A stretch of 64,000 bases of DNA from Pedobacter psychrodurus. GTDB lineage: Bacteria > Bacteroidota > Bacteroidia > Sphingobacteriales > Sphingobacteriaceae. The stretch spans positions 310,001-374,000 of the forward strand of contig NZ_SJSO01000005.1 in NCBI RefSeq assembly GCF_004331735.1. The letters run 5' to 3'. Below, in pieces: positions 54,801-61,089 of this stretch (position 1 is the first letter of the stretch; each line of letters starts with the position of its first letter). The position numbers and the translations under genes are program-made. The notes beneath the pieces were generated by a model, which worked only from the letters and a program-made list of their open reading frames with translations, made no database searches and was not told where the DNA came from.

Positions 54801-54829
54801 AGCCCAATGGCGAGTAAAATTTTCTTCAT
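51809..54829 (-). CDS. Secreted tandem amidohydrolase-family protein
   Basis: 1006 residues, signal peptide (KKILLAIGLVFSTTFLFAQ). Two amidohydrolase-like halves: the first (about 30-430) has GKFVYPSLIDAFTSYGLSEA and lacks HxH; a beta-rich linker (about 440-560); the second (about 580-1000) has GIIDEHSHIAGAGG with His629 and His631, AGGVTTSQILHGSANPIGG, later His (FTHILEGYKVA) and SDDAEMARHL, so the second half looks metal-competent. Exported dipeptidase or imidazolonepropionase-like hydrolase; substrate unknown. Upstream of the shorter amidohydrolase gene. Confidence 0.88.
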   Translation of the reverse strand: MKKILLAIGLVFSTTFLFAQQTSFPVNGSFDTRPGMFAFTNATIVVNANQTLTNATFLIKGQIIQGVGTGLAVPKGYVVIDLKGKFVYPSLIDAFTSYGLSEAPVQQRGFGAQRQSIFVSTKKGAYGWNESIRPETYVKSIFSTDSKKADELRKVGFGSVNVINRDGIARGVSAAVTLNEGADNSVFLKDQTAANYSFNKGTSSNDYPTSLMGSIALLRQTYYDAQWYSKQKDEYNISLDEFGKQQTMPQLFEVDGWQNILRADKIGKEFGKKYIIKSTGDEYQRINEVKATGASLIIPLTFPKAYDVEDPAEARNVSLSQMKGWELAPTNPASLEKAGIKFALTAFGLENSRDFWANIRTAIENGLTEKQALQSVTEIPASLLGIGDKVGSLEKGKVANFLISSDNLFKNGNIIFENWVQGKRFIVNKMDVSDVRGTYNLNVDGIGALILKITGTGGGSTAAIERIGIDSVKTTATFTRNGDWVSINFNLKKNPKGDVRLSGYITSANPITLKGESALADGTTGKFTATYKEAAKETPKKEEPKATLAMGPVIYPFSAFGSTELPKQETVLIKNGTVWTNEKDGILQNADVLLENGKIKAVGKNLSASGAKVVDATGKHVTAGIIDEHSHIAGAGGINEGAQSVSAEVRVADIINSEDVNIYRQLAGGVTTSQILHGSANPIGGQSQLIKLRWGKSPEELKFAGADGFIKFALGENVKQSNFGTGARFPVTRMGVEQTFVDEFTRAKEYEKALSVKGNSVRKDLELDAIVEILNNKRFITCHSYVQSEINMLIHVADSLGFKINTFTHILEGYKVADKMKAHGIAGSTFSDWWAYKNEVAEAIPYNGKIMHNVGVTTAFNSDDAEMARHLNQEAGKSVLYGNVPEEDALKFVTLNPAKMLHIDDKVGSLKAGKDADVVIWTANPLSIYARAEKTFVDGIAYWDIEKDAQVIKTQQAEKARLIQKMLESKSKGSRTQRPAGDAPRLYNCETLENYSAELTEKEHAH

Positions 54830-54913
54830 AATAAGTTTAGTGTTTTTTTTGTTTAAAACTAATATAAATAAGCGTTCAATCTGCTGAATATCCTATTTTT
54901 TACAATTAATGTC

Positions 54914-54921
54914 TATTTTTG
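54914..54921 (+). promoter_or_regulatory. -7 box TATTTTTG before the small membrane protein gene
   Basis: Exact TAnnTTTG match 20 bases before the ATG at 54942; no good -33 element. Confidence 0.4.
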
Positions 54922-54941
54922 ACTAAACATATTTAATAAAA

Positions 54942-55385
54942 ATGTACAACATCTTAAAATCTGCGCACTCTGGATGGCGCTACATCGTATTAATTCTATT
55001 GGTTATTGCTGTAATCAATGCTTTGTCGGGCTGGTTTGGTAATAAAACTTACACAGAAGGTAACCGCAAGCTGAATGTATTTACACTGATCAGTGCACAC
55101 ATTCAATTGTTGATCGGCCTGGTATTGTATTTTTTGAGCCCCTTAACAAAATTGCCAATGGGCGATGCTATTGGTCGGTACTTTAAGGCCGAGCATACCG
55201 CTATGATGATTATTGCCATCATTTTGATTACGGTAGGTAACGCCAAATCGAAAAAGGTAACAGAAGCTGTAGCAAAACACCGCACCATTGCCGTTTTCTT
55301 TGGATTAGCATTGATCCTGATCATTGTTGCTATTTTGTTGATGACGAAAAGCGTTCCCGGAAGAACATTTTTTGGGGTGTCTTAA
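54942..55385 (+). CDS. Cytochrome b-like small membrane protein
   Basis: 147 residues, four membrane helices, with His at conserved-looking membrane-edge positions (SAHSGWRYI, LISAHIQLL, KAEHTAMMI, AKHRTIAV). Homologues in Bacteroidota are often labelled 'cytochrome B', but no heme-binding evidence is visible beyond these histidines. Monocistronic, followed by minisatellite sequence and the trp leader. Function unknown. Confidence 0.75.
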   Translation: MYNILKSAHSGWRYIVLILLVIAVINALSGWFGNKTYTEGNRKLNVFTLISAHIQLLIGLVLYFLSPLTKLPMGDAIGRYFKAEHTAMMIIAIILITVGNAKSKKVTEAVAKHRTIAVFFGLALILIIVAILLMTKSVPGRTFFGVS

Positions 55386-55439
55386 AGGCAGAGAGCTGGG
55401 CGTATGGAGAAAAGCGTGTGAAATCAATATTAATCTTGT

Positions 55440-55483
55440 GCTGCAATCGACTTCGGACTACCGACTCCGAACTTCCGACTAAA
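55440..55483. repeat. GACT/TCGGA minisatellite
   Basis: Short repeated words GACTTCGGACTACCGACTCC then GAACTTCCGACT, a low-complexity tract after the small membrane protein gene, just upstream of the trp promoter. Of the same post-stop minisatellite type as 6385-6448. Confidence 0.5.
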
Positions 55484-55499
55484 TTTATTTTCATAATTA

Positions 55500-55530
55500 T
55501 TTCCATTTTTCAAAATTCTTTATATTTTTG
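55500..55530 (+). promoter_or_regulatory. trp operon promoter
   Basis: TTTC at 55500-55503 (one mismatch to TTTG), 19-base spacer, TATTTTTG at 55523-55530. Transcription should start about 55536, essentially at the leader-peptide ATG (55537), so the leader is leaderless or nearly so. Confidence 0.6.
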
Positions 55531-55536
55531 TTGCTC

Positions 55537-55614
55537 ATGATCAACAATATACATACATGGCTTTGGCAAAGTAATTCGAACGAATTGCGCTGGCTGCGTA
55601 TGAACAAAATATAG
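55537..55614 (+). CDS. trpL: trp operon leader peptide
   Basis: A 25-residue ORF: starts MINNIHTWLWQSNSN, ends RMNKI-stop, with Trp at positions 8, 10 and 19. Three Trp in 25 residues is far above expectation, and it lies between a -7 box and a strong terminator ahead of trpE. This is the layout of a ribosome-mediated transcription attenuator: scarce charged tRNA-Trp stalls the ribosome at codons 8/10. Too short for a normal ORF search. Not confirmed experimentally here. Confidence 0.85.
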   Translation: MINNIHTWLWQSNSNELRWLRMNKI

Positions 55615-55657
55615 TTTATCAACCTAAACCTTATTAAAGAACCATTAAAGCCCGGCG
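55588..55657 (+). promoter_or_regulatory. Candidate antiterminator pairing
   Basis: CGCTGGCT at 55588-55595 (over the third Trp codon) can pair with the left arm of the terminator (AGCCCGGCG, 55649-55657) apart from one bulge and one G-U pair, excluding the terminator. A ribosome stalled at codons 8 or 10 would leave it free. Confidence 0.55.
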
Positions 55658-55680
55658 TAGAACCACACGCCGGGCTTTTT
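55647..55680 (+). terminator. trp attenuator terminator
   Basis: A 12-bp perfect, GC-rich stem AAAGCCCGGCGT/ACGCCGGGCTTT with an eight-base loop and T run, 32 bases after the leader stop and 62 bases before trpE. Confidence 0.92.
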
Positions 55681-55742
55681 ATTGTTAAAAAATACGAAAA
55701 TGCAAACCTTAAGCCTTATAGCTTACACCATTTACCTTTATC

Positions 55743-57140
55743 ATGTATAAAATTAATACCACTTACAAAAAAATGCTTGCCGATACCACAACACCAGTAA
55801 GCATTTATTTACGCTTACGTGATGTGTATCCCAACAGTATCCTGTTAGAAAGTTCTGATTACCATAGCAGAGAAAACTCGATGAGTTTTGTTTGTGCCGA
55901 TCCTGTAGCTGGAATTATTTTAAAGGGCTCGCGATTGGAGACTTATTTCCCCGATGGGGCTGTAGAGATTACCGAAAGTAAAAACCTGATTGAAGAAATT
56001 ACCGATTTTAAAGATAAATTCAGAGAAACAGAATTACCAGAGATCAAATTTATTTCGAGCGGTTTGTTTGGCTATTTTACCTGGAATGCAGTACAACATT
56101 TTGAAGATATAAAGTTTACTTCTGAAACACCGGAGGGTGAAGAGATTCCAGAAATGCAGTACCACCTGTATCGTTATATTATCGCCATCGATCACTTCAA
56201 AAATGAAATTACCCTTTTCAAAAATACTTTCGAAGGAGAAGAAGAGGGTGGGCTTGAAAAAATGGAATACCTGATCCAGAATAAAAATTACCCTGAATAT
56301 AAATTTCAACTGCGTGGAGAGGAAAGTTCGAACCTAACCGATCAGGGTTTTATGGATTTGGTAGAGAAACTGCAAAAACATATTTACCGTGGAGATGTTT
56401 TTCAGATTGTGCCTTCAAGAGCTTTTAAGCAAGCATTTTCTGGCGATGAATTTAATGTTTACCGTTGCTTGCGTTCGATAAATCCATCACCATACCTGTT
56501 TTATTTTGATTATGGGAACTTTAAATTGTTCGGTTCTTCACCAGAGGCGCAGATTACGATCAAAAACAATTCGGCCAACATTTTTCCAATCGCAGGAACA
56601 TTTAAACGCAGCGGAAACGACATTGAAGACGCTGAACAGGCCCGTAAATTAGAACAGGATCCTAAAGAGAGTGCAGAACATGTAATGCTGGTAGATTTAG
56701 CCAGAAACGATTTAAGCAGGCACTGTAACCGCGTTGAGGTAAAATCTTTTAAAGAAGTTCAGTACTATTCGCATCTGATTCACTTGGTGAGTAAAGTGAG
56801 CGGTCATTTGCAGGAAAACGTAAGTGCTTTTAAAGTAGTTGCCGATACCTACCCGGCAGGTACCCTAAGTGGAGCACCAAAATACAAGGCCATGCAGCTG
56901 ATAGATGAAAACGAAAAATTGGGCAGGAATTTCTATGCTGGTGCAATTGGTTTTATGGGTTTCAACGAAGATTTTAACCATGCCATTATGATCAGGACAT
57001 TTATGAGCAAGAATAACGAACTGCATTACCGTGCAGGTGCAGGCATTGTGGCCGATTCTGTCCCTGAAACCGAAATGCAGGAAGTGAATAATAAAATTGC
57101 AGCGTTGCGTAAAGCAGTGCAAATGGCAGAGGGAATATAG
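55743..57140 (+). CDS. trpE: Anthranilate synthase component I
   Basis: Chorismate to anthranilate, the first step of tryptophan synthesis. 465 residues. Feedback-site LLES at 34-37, then chorismate-binding-domain blocks: DVFQIVPSRAFKQAF, LFGSSPEAQI, PIAGTFKRSG, ESAEHVMLVDLARNDLSRHC, TYPAGTLSGAPK, AGAIGFMGF and YRAGAGIVADSVPETE. LLES argues for TrpE rather than PabB. Controlled by the upstream attenuator; followed by trpG after 52 bases. Confidence 0.97.
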   Translation: MYKINTTYKKMLADTTTPVSIYLRLRDVYPNSILLESSDYHSRENSMSFVCADPVAGIILKGSRLETYFPDGAVEITESKNLIEEITDFKDKFRETELPEIKFISSGLFGYFTWNAVQHFEDIKFTSETPEGEEIPEMQYHLYRYIIAIDHFKNEITLFKNTFEGEEEGGLEKMEYLIQNKNYPEYKFQLRGEESSNLTDQGFMDLVEKLQKHIYRGDVFQIVPSRAFKQAFSGDEFNVYRCLRSINPSPYLFYFDYGNFKLFGSSPEAQITIKNNSANIFPIAGTFKRSGNDIEDAEQARKLEQDPKESAEHVMLVDLARNDLSRHCNRVEVKSFKEVQYYSHLIHLVSKVSGHLQENVSAFKVVADTYPAGTLSGAPKYKAMQLIDENEKLGRNFYAGAIGFMGFNEDFNHAIMIRTFMSKNNELHYRAGAGIVADSVPETEMQEVNNKIAALRKAVQMAEGI

Positions 57141-57175
57141 TTGGGAGTGAAGAGTTTTTAGTTTGGAGTAAAATC
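57141..57175. repeat. GGAGT-type minisatellite after trpE
   Basis: TTGGGAGTGAAGAG then TTTAGTTTGGAGT; the same word family as 6385-6448, immediately after the trpE stop. Confidence 0.4.
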
Positions 57176-57192
57176 CATTAGCAAGAAATAAA

Positions 57193-57783
57193 ATGGAAAA
57201 TATAGATAAAAAAGCCGTCTTAGTAATTGATAACTATGATAGCTTTACCTACAACCTAGTGCATTTAATTAACGAGGTAGGTTATGAGGCCGAAGTTTGG
57301 AGAAACGATAAATTCGATCTGGCGGATGTAGAAAAGTACGATAAAATTTTGCTTTCTCCGGGGCCAGGTATTCCTGAAGAGGCTGGGTTGTTATTGGATG
57401 TAATTAGAACGTATGCGCCAACAAAGAGTATTTTTGGGGTATGTTTAGGGCAGCAGGCCATTGCCGAAGTTTTTGGCGGTACTTTACTGAACCTTGGAAG
57501 ACCCATGCATGGGATTGCTACGCCAGTAACGGTTGTAGATGGTGATGAACCTTTGTTCTGGGAGTGTCCACAAACTATAAATGTTGGTCGCTACCACAGT
57601 TGGGTAGTGAGTAAAGATAATTTTCCCTCATGTTTAAAAATTACGGCCAGAGATCATAAGAACGAAATCATGGCGTTAAGACATGAAACATTAGATGTTC
57701 GTGGGGTACAGTTTCATCCTGAAAGTGTGCTAACGGAGTATGGCAAGCAGATGATGGAGAATTGGTTGACGTCGACCCCCTAG
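57193..57783 (+). CDS. trpG: Anthranilate synthase component II (glutamine amidotransferase)
   Basis: 196 residues, class I amidotransferase supplying ammonia to TrpE. Oxyanion and active-site motifs: LSPGPGIPEEAG, catalytic Cys84 in GVCLGQQ, and His175/Glu177 in GVQFHPESVL. RYHSWVV and MHGIATPV are typical of TrpG/PabA; it may also serve PabB. The last codons (TSTP and stop) fall in a CCCCCTAGCCTCCTGAAGGG repeat. Confidence 0.96.
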   Translation: MENIDKKAVLVIDNYDSFTYNLVHLINEVGYEAEVWRNDKFDLADVEKYDKILLSPGPGIPEEAGLLLDVIRTYAPTKSIFGVCLGQQAIAEVFGGTLLNLGRPMHGIATPVTVVDGDEPLFWECPQTINVGRYHSWVVSKDNFPSCLKITARDHKNEIMALRHETLDVRGVQFHPESVLTEYGKQMMENWLTSTP

Positions 57784-57908
57784 CCTCCTGAAGGGGGAAT
57801 TAAAGGCTAGTTGGAAATAGCCAGTTTGAAAAATTAAACTAAAATTAATCTATGCAAAATAATATGAACGATGGAAAGTCAAAGTCCCCTTCAGGGGATT
57901 TAGGGGTG
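57776..57908. repeat. Two copies of a Bacteroidota palindromic repeat in trp coding ends
   Basis: CCCCCTAGCCTCC/TGAAGGGGGAA at about 57775-57800 includes the trpG stop; AAAGTCCCCTTCAGGGGATT then TAGGGGTG at 57881-57908 is in frame inside trpC and encodes SPSGDLG. Both are variants of a CCCC/GGGG palindromic dispersed repeat. Confidence 0.7.
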
Positions 57909-58688
57909 AACATTTTAGATAAAATCGTATTACGTAAAAAGGAAGAAATTGCAGCTGCTAAAGCTTTGGTTTCTATTCAGGATTTAGAAAAATCGGTGCA
58001 TTTTGATAGAACACCTTATTCTTTTAAAGAGTTTTTATTGGCAGAAGACCGTACCGGGATAATTGCAGAGTTTAAGCGCCGTTCGCCATCTAAAGGTTTG
58101 ATTAATGGTGTTGCCGATGTTGCTGATGTAACGCAGGCGTATAATGCAGCAGGTGCATCTGCACTTTCGGTTTTAACTGATGTAGATTTTTTTGGTGGTA
58201 AAACCGACGATATTCTAGCGGCAAGGGCTGCAAACAATATTCCGATCTTAAGAAAAGATTTTATGATCGATGAGTATCAGATCCTGGAAGCAAAAGCCTG
58301 GGGTGCTGATATCATTCTGTTGATTGCCTCAATATTAACACCTCAGCAGATTAACGATTTCGGAAAGTTTGCGAAAGATTTGGGGTTAAATGTGCTGTTA
58401 GAAGTGCATAACCTGGAAGAACTGGAGCGAAGCATCTGTCCGAATCTGGATGCCATTGGTGTAAACAACAGAAACCTGTCCGATTTTACGGTAGATATCC
58501 AAACCTCGTTTGATTTGGTGAATAAAATCCCAAATGAATTTCTGAAAATCTCAGAAAGTGCGATCAGTAATCCTCAGACCATTGCAGCATTAAAAGCCGC
58601 AGGTTTTAACGGTTTTTTGATTGGCGAGAATTTTATGAAAACGGATAACCCAGGTGTTGCCATAAAGGAATTTGTAGCGCAGATATAG
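57852..58688 (+). CDS. trpC: Indole-3-glycerol-phosphate synthase
   Basis: 278 residues, TIM barrel converting CdRP to indoleglycerol phosphate. Seen: IIAEFKRRSPSKG, ALSVLTDVDFFGG, ILRKDFMIDEYQILEAKAWG, VNNRNLSDFTVD and SESAISNPQTI. The N-terminal extension contains the in-frame repeat-encoded KSPSGDLGVN before the conserved ILDKIVLRKKEEI. A start at 57852 is annotated; the native start may have been near 57909. trpD and trpF are not next to it. Confidence 0.96.
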   Translation: MQNNMNDGKSKSPSGDLGVNILDKIVLRKKEEIAAAKALVSIQDLEKSVHFDRTPYSFKEFLLAEDRTGIIAEFKRRSPSKGLINGVADVADVTQAYNAAGASALSVLTDVDFFGGKTDDILAARAANNIPILRKDFMIDEYQILEAKAWGADIILLIASILTPQQINDFGKFAKDLGLNVLLEVHNLEELERSICPNLDAIGVNNRNLSDFTVDIQTSFDLVNKIPNEFLKISESAISNPQTIAALKAAGFNGFLIGENFMKTDNPGVAIKEFVAQI

Positions 58689-58696
58689 TTCTATTT

Positions 58697-58729
58697 AAAC
58701 CTCGCAGGTTTTTAAAACCTGCGAGGTTT
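58697..58729. repeat. Perfect 16-bp palindromic element (AACCTCGCAGG type)
   Basis: AAACCTCGCAGGTTTT and AAAACCTGCGAGGTTT, perfect complements with a one-base centre, between trpC and hflX. Second copy at 60000-60032. Could fold as a bidirectional terminator-like hairpin. Confidence 0.85.
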
Positions 58730-58760
58730 GAACAAAAGATTTACACGTTTGCAAATTTCG

Positions 58761-58768
58761 TATATTTG
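58761..58768 (+). promoter_or_regulatory. -7 box TATATTTG before hflX
   Basis: Exact TAnnTTTG match ten bases before the hflX ATG at 58779, separating hflX from trp transcription. TTTA 17 bases upstream is a weak -33. Confidence 0.45.
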
Positions 58769-58778
58769 CCTTAATTAC

Positions 58779-59969
58779 ATGGGAAAACAAAAAACATACG
58801 ATACTGCCGTTGTGCAGGAGCGGGCAATTTTAGTTGGGGTAGTTACTCCAGGCGAAAAAGAAGCCCAAACAAAAGAATATTTAGATGAGTTGGCCTTTTT
58901 GGTAGATACAGCTGGAGGGAAGGTAGAAAAGGTTTTTACACAGAAGATGCTTAAACCAGAGCGTGCTACTTTTGTGGGTACGGGAAAACTGGAAGAGATT
59001 AAAGCTTATGTAAAATCGGAAGAAATTGATGTGGTGGTTTTCGACGATGAATTATCGCCATCGCAACTACGCAATATCGATCGTGAGCTTGGCGTTAAGG
59101 TTTTAGATAGAAGCAATCTGATCCTGGATATTTTTGCTAACAGGGCCCAAACTGCACAGGCAAAAACACAGGTAGAACTGGCACAATTGCAATATGTTTT
59201 ACCACGCCTAACCGGTATGTGGACCCACTTAGAGCGCCAGAAAGGTGGTATCGGGATGCGTGGTCCAGGTGAAACACAGATTGAAAGTGATAGACGTATT
59301 ATTTTAAACAAAATCTCTTTGCTAAAAGAGCGTTTAAGAAATATAGATCGGCAGAACGAAACGCAGCGTAAAAACCGTGGCCAGTTGATTCGGGTAGCTT
59401 TGGTTGGCTATACCAACGTTGGTAAATCTACCATCATGAATATGCTGTCAAAATCGGAAGTATTTGCAGAAAATAAATTGTTTGCAACTTTAGATACGAC
59501 CGTGCGTAAGGTGGTGATTGAAAATTTACCTTTTCTGCTTTCTGATACTGTTGGATTTATCCGCAAACTACCTCACCATTTGGTAGAATGTTTTAAATCT
59601 ACTCTTGATGAAGTACGCGAAGCTGATTTACTGATTCATGTGGTTGATGTTTCGCACCCTAACTTCGAAGATCAGATTAATACGGTTAACGAAACGTTGA
59701 AAGATATCGGAGCCATTGATAAGGACATGATTTTAGTTTTTAATAAAATTGATGCTTATGTTTCGCCAGAAGTGGATGATGAAGAGGATGACGGCAAGCT
59801 TACTTTAGAAGACTTTAAGAAAAGCTGGATGAGCCACGATAAGGTACCGGTTTTGTTTATATCGGCTACCGAGAAAGAGAACTTAGAAGAGTTTAAAACA
59901 TTGTTGTACGATAAGGTTAAAGCTGCACATGTGGCGAGATACCCGTATGATAGTAATTTGTTATATTAG
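58779..59969 (+). CDS. hflX: GTPase HflX
   Basis: 396 residues from the ATG at 58779; the frame is open back to a TTG at 58728 inside the palindromic repeat, which is rejected. Ribosome-associated GTPase that splits stalled ribosomes. N-terminal HflX domain (ATFVGTGKLEEI, VVFDDELSPSQLRN, LDRSNLILDIFANRA), then RGPGETQIESDRR, G1 GYTNVGKST, TLDTTVR, DTVGFIRKLPHHL, NKID. Own -7 box upstream. Confidence 0.96.
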   Translation: MGKQKTYDTAVVQERAILVGVVTPGEKEAQTKEYLDELAFLVDTAGGKVEKVFTQKMLKPERATFVGTGKLEEIKAYVKSEEIDVVVFDDELSPSQLRNIDRELGVKVLDRSNLILDIFANRAQTAQAKTQVELAQLQYVLPRLTGMWTHLERQKGGIGMRGPGETQIESDRRIILNKISLLKERLRNIDRQNETQRKNRGQLIRVALVGYTNVGKSTIMNMLSKSEVFAENKLFATLDTTVRKVVIENLPFLLSDTVGFIRKLPHHLVECFKSTLDEVREADLLIHVVDVSHPNFEDQINTVNETLKDIGAIDKDMILVFNKIDAYVSPEVDDEEDDGKLTLEDFKKSWMSHDKVPVLFISATEKENLEEFKTLLYDKVKAAHVARYPYDSNLLY

Positions 59970-59999
59970 ATTAAATTCCGTCATTGCGAGGTGCGATAT

Positions 60000-60032
60000 A
60001 AACCTTGCAGGTTTTTAAAACCTGTAAGGTTT
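60000..60032. repeat. Second palindromic element (AACCTTGCAGG variant)
   Basis: AAACCTTGCAGGTTTT/AAAACCTGTAAGGTTT, the same element as 58697-58729 with a G-U in the stem, preceded by CGTCATTGCGAGG, another dispersed-repeat word. Between hflX and rbfA. Confidence 0.8.
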
Positions 60033-60069
60033 GATGATAAAAGTAGCAATGTCGACAGATAAATACATT

Positions 60070-60447
60070 ATGGAAAGTAAACGTCAGCAGAAATTTGCAG
60101 GAGTATTACAAGAGGAGTTAGCACAGGTTTTTCAGCGGGAAGGTGCTGCGTTTTTGCCTAATACATTGGTAACCATTACCCGTGTTCGGGTTTCGCCAGA
60201 TTTGGCAGTGGCTAAAGTTTACCTGAGCTTTTTTAATACCAATAATACCACGCTTTCTATCAACACGGTTAACGCACATTCAGGCGAGATCAGGTATAAA
60301 TTGGGAAGCAGGATCCGCCATCAGGTTAGGGTTGTGCCAGAACTTACTTTCTTTGTTGATGATACCAACGAATATGTAGAACGTATGGATCACCTTTTCG
60401 ATAAGATTGCCAAAGAGCCCAGACAAAAAGAAGAAGACAGCGAATAA
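60070..60447 (+). CDS. rbfA: Ribosome-binding factor A
   Basis: 125 residues from the ATG at 60070 (MESKRQQKFAG); an in-frame ATG at 60049 is possible, and an upstream TTG lies in the palindromic repeat. Assembly factor for the 30S 5' domain. Conserved: VLQEELAQVFQRE, PNTLVTITRVRVSPDLAVAKVYLSF, LGSRIRHQVRVVPELTFFVDD. Here it precedes a hemolysin-III gene rather than sitting next to infB, 48 kb away. Confidence 0.92.
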   Translation: MESKRQQKFAGVLQEELAQVFQREGAAFLPNTLVTITRVRVSPDLAVAKVYLSFFNTNNTTLSINTVNAHSGEIRYKLGSRIRHQVRVVPELTFFVDDTNEYVERMDHLFDKIAKEPRQKEEDSE

Positions 60448-60452
60448 TCCTT

Positions 60453-61082
60453 GTGAGGAAGCTAAGGGAACCTGTTAATTTCTTCACCCATTTTATACCG
60501 GCATTAATTGCAATTCCAGCAGGCTATATATTGCTTCAGAAATGCAATACCCCAATTGAATATACCGCTGCATGGATTTATAGCATTGGCACGTTTATTC
60601 TTTTTGGTGTAAGTGCCATGTACCACGGTTATCCGGCTACCGAATATGGCGTACGCTTTTGGCAAAAATTTGATCATTGCTGCATTTATTTAATGATAAC
60701 AGGCTCTTACTCGCCAACGGCTTTATTGGTTTTTGATGGCTGGTTAAGGTGGAGCTTATTTGCCATTGTATGGATCATTGCCATAGTTGGCTGTCTGCTT
60801 AAAATTTTTAACCGCTTAAAAAGCACCACTATTTCTTTGTCTATATATATTTTAATGGGCTGTTTAATTGTGCCATTATTACAGAAAATGCTAGGTACAT
60901 TGCCCATGGGTGCAATTTTCTGGTTACTGTTTGGTGGCATTTTTTACATCGCCGGAACTTATTATTATGCAAAGGATAAACAGCTATTTAGGTGGATGCA
61001 CAGTCACGAACTTTGGCACCTGTTTGTAATCGGAGGAGCCTTATCTCACTATATTTATAACTTCGTTTATATTTTTAAATAG
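60453..61082 (+). CDS. Hemolysin III family (PAQR/TrhA) membrane protein
   Basis: 209 residues, seven membrane helices, GTG start five bases after rbfA. PVNFFTHFIPALIAIPAG, SAMYHG, FDHCCIYLMITGSYSP and HSHELWHLFVIGGALSHY carry the conserved His/Asp/Ser residues of the PAQR/hemolysin III fold. Members are linked to membrane lipid homeostasis; hemolysis is not expected. Co-transcribed with rbfA and the M23 gene. Confidence 0.9.
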   Translation: MRKLREPVNFFTHFIPALIAIPAGYILLQKCNTPIEYTAAWIYSIGTFILFGVSAMYHGYPATEYGVRFWQKFDHCCIYLMITGSYSPTALLVFDGWLRWSLFAIVWIIAIVGCLLKIFNRLKSTTISLSIYILMGCLIVPLLQKMLGTLPMGAIFWLLFGGIFYIAGTYYYAKDKQLFRWMHSHELWHLFVIGGALSHYIYNFVYIFK

Positions 61083-61089
61083 ATTATAA

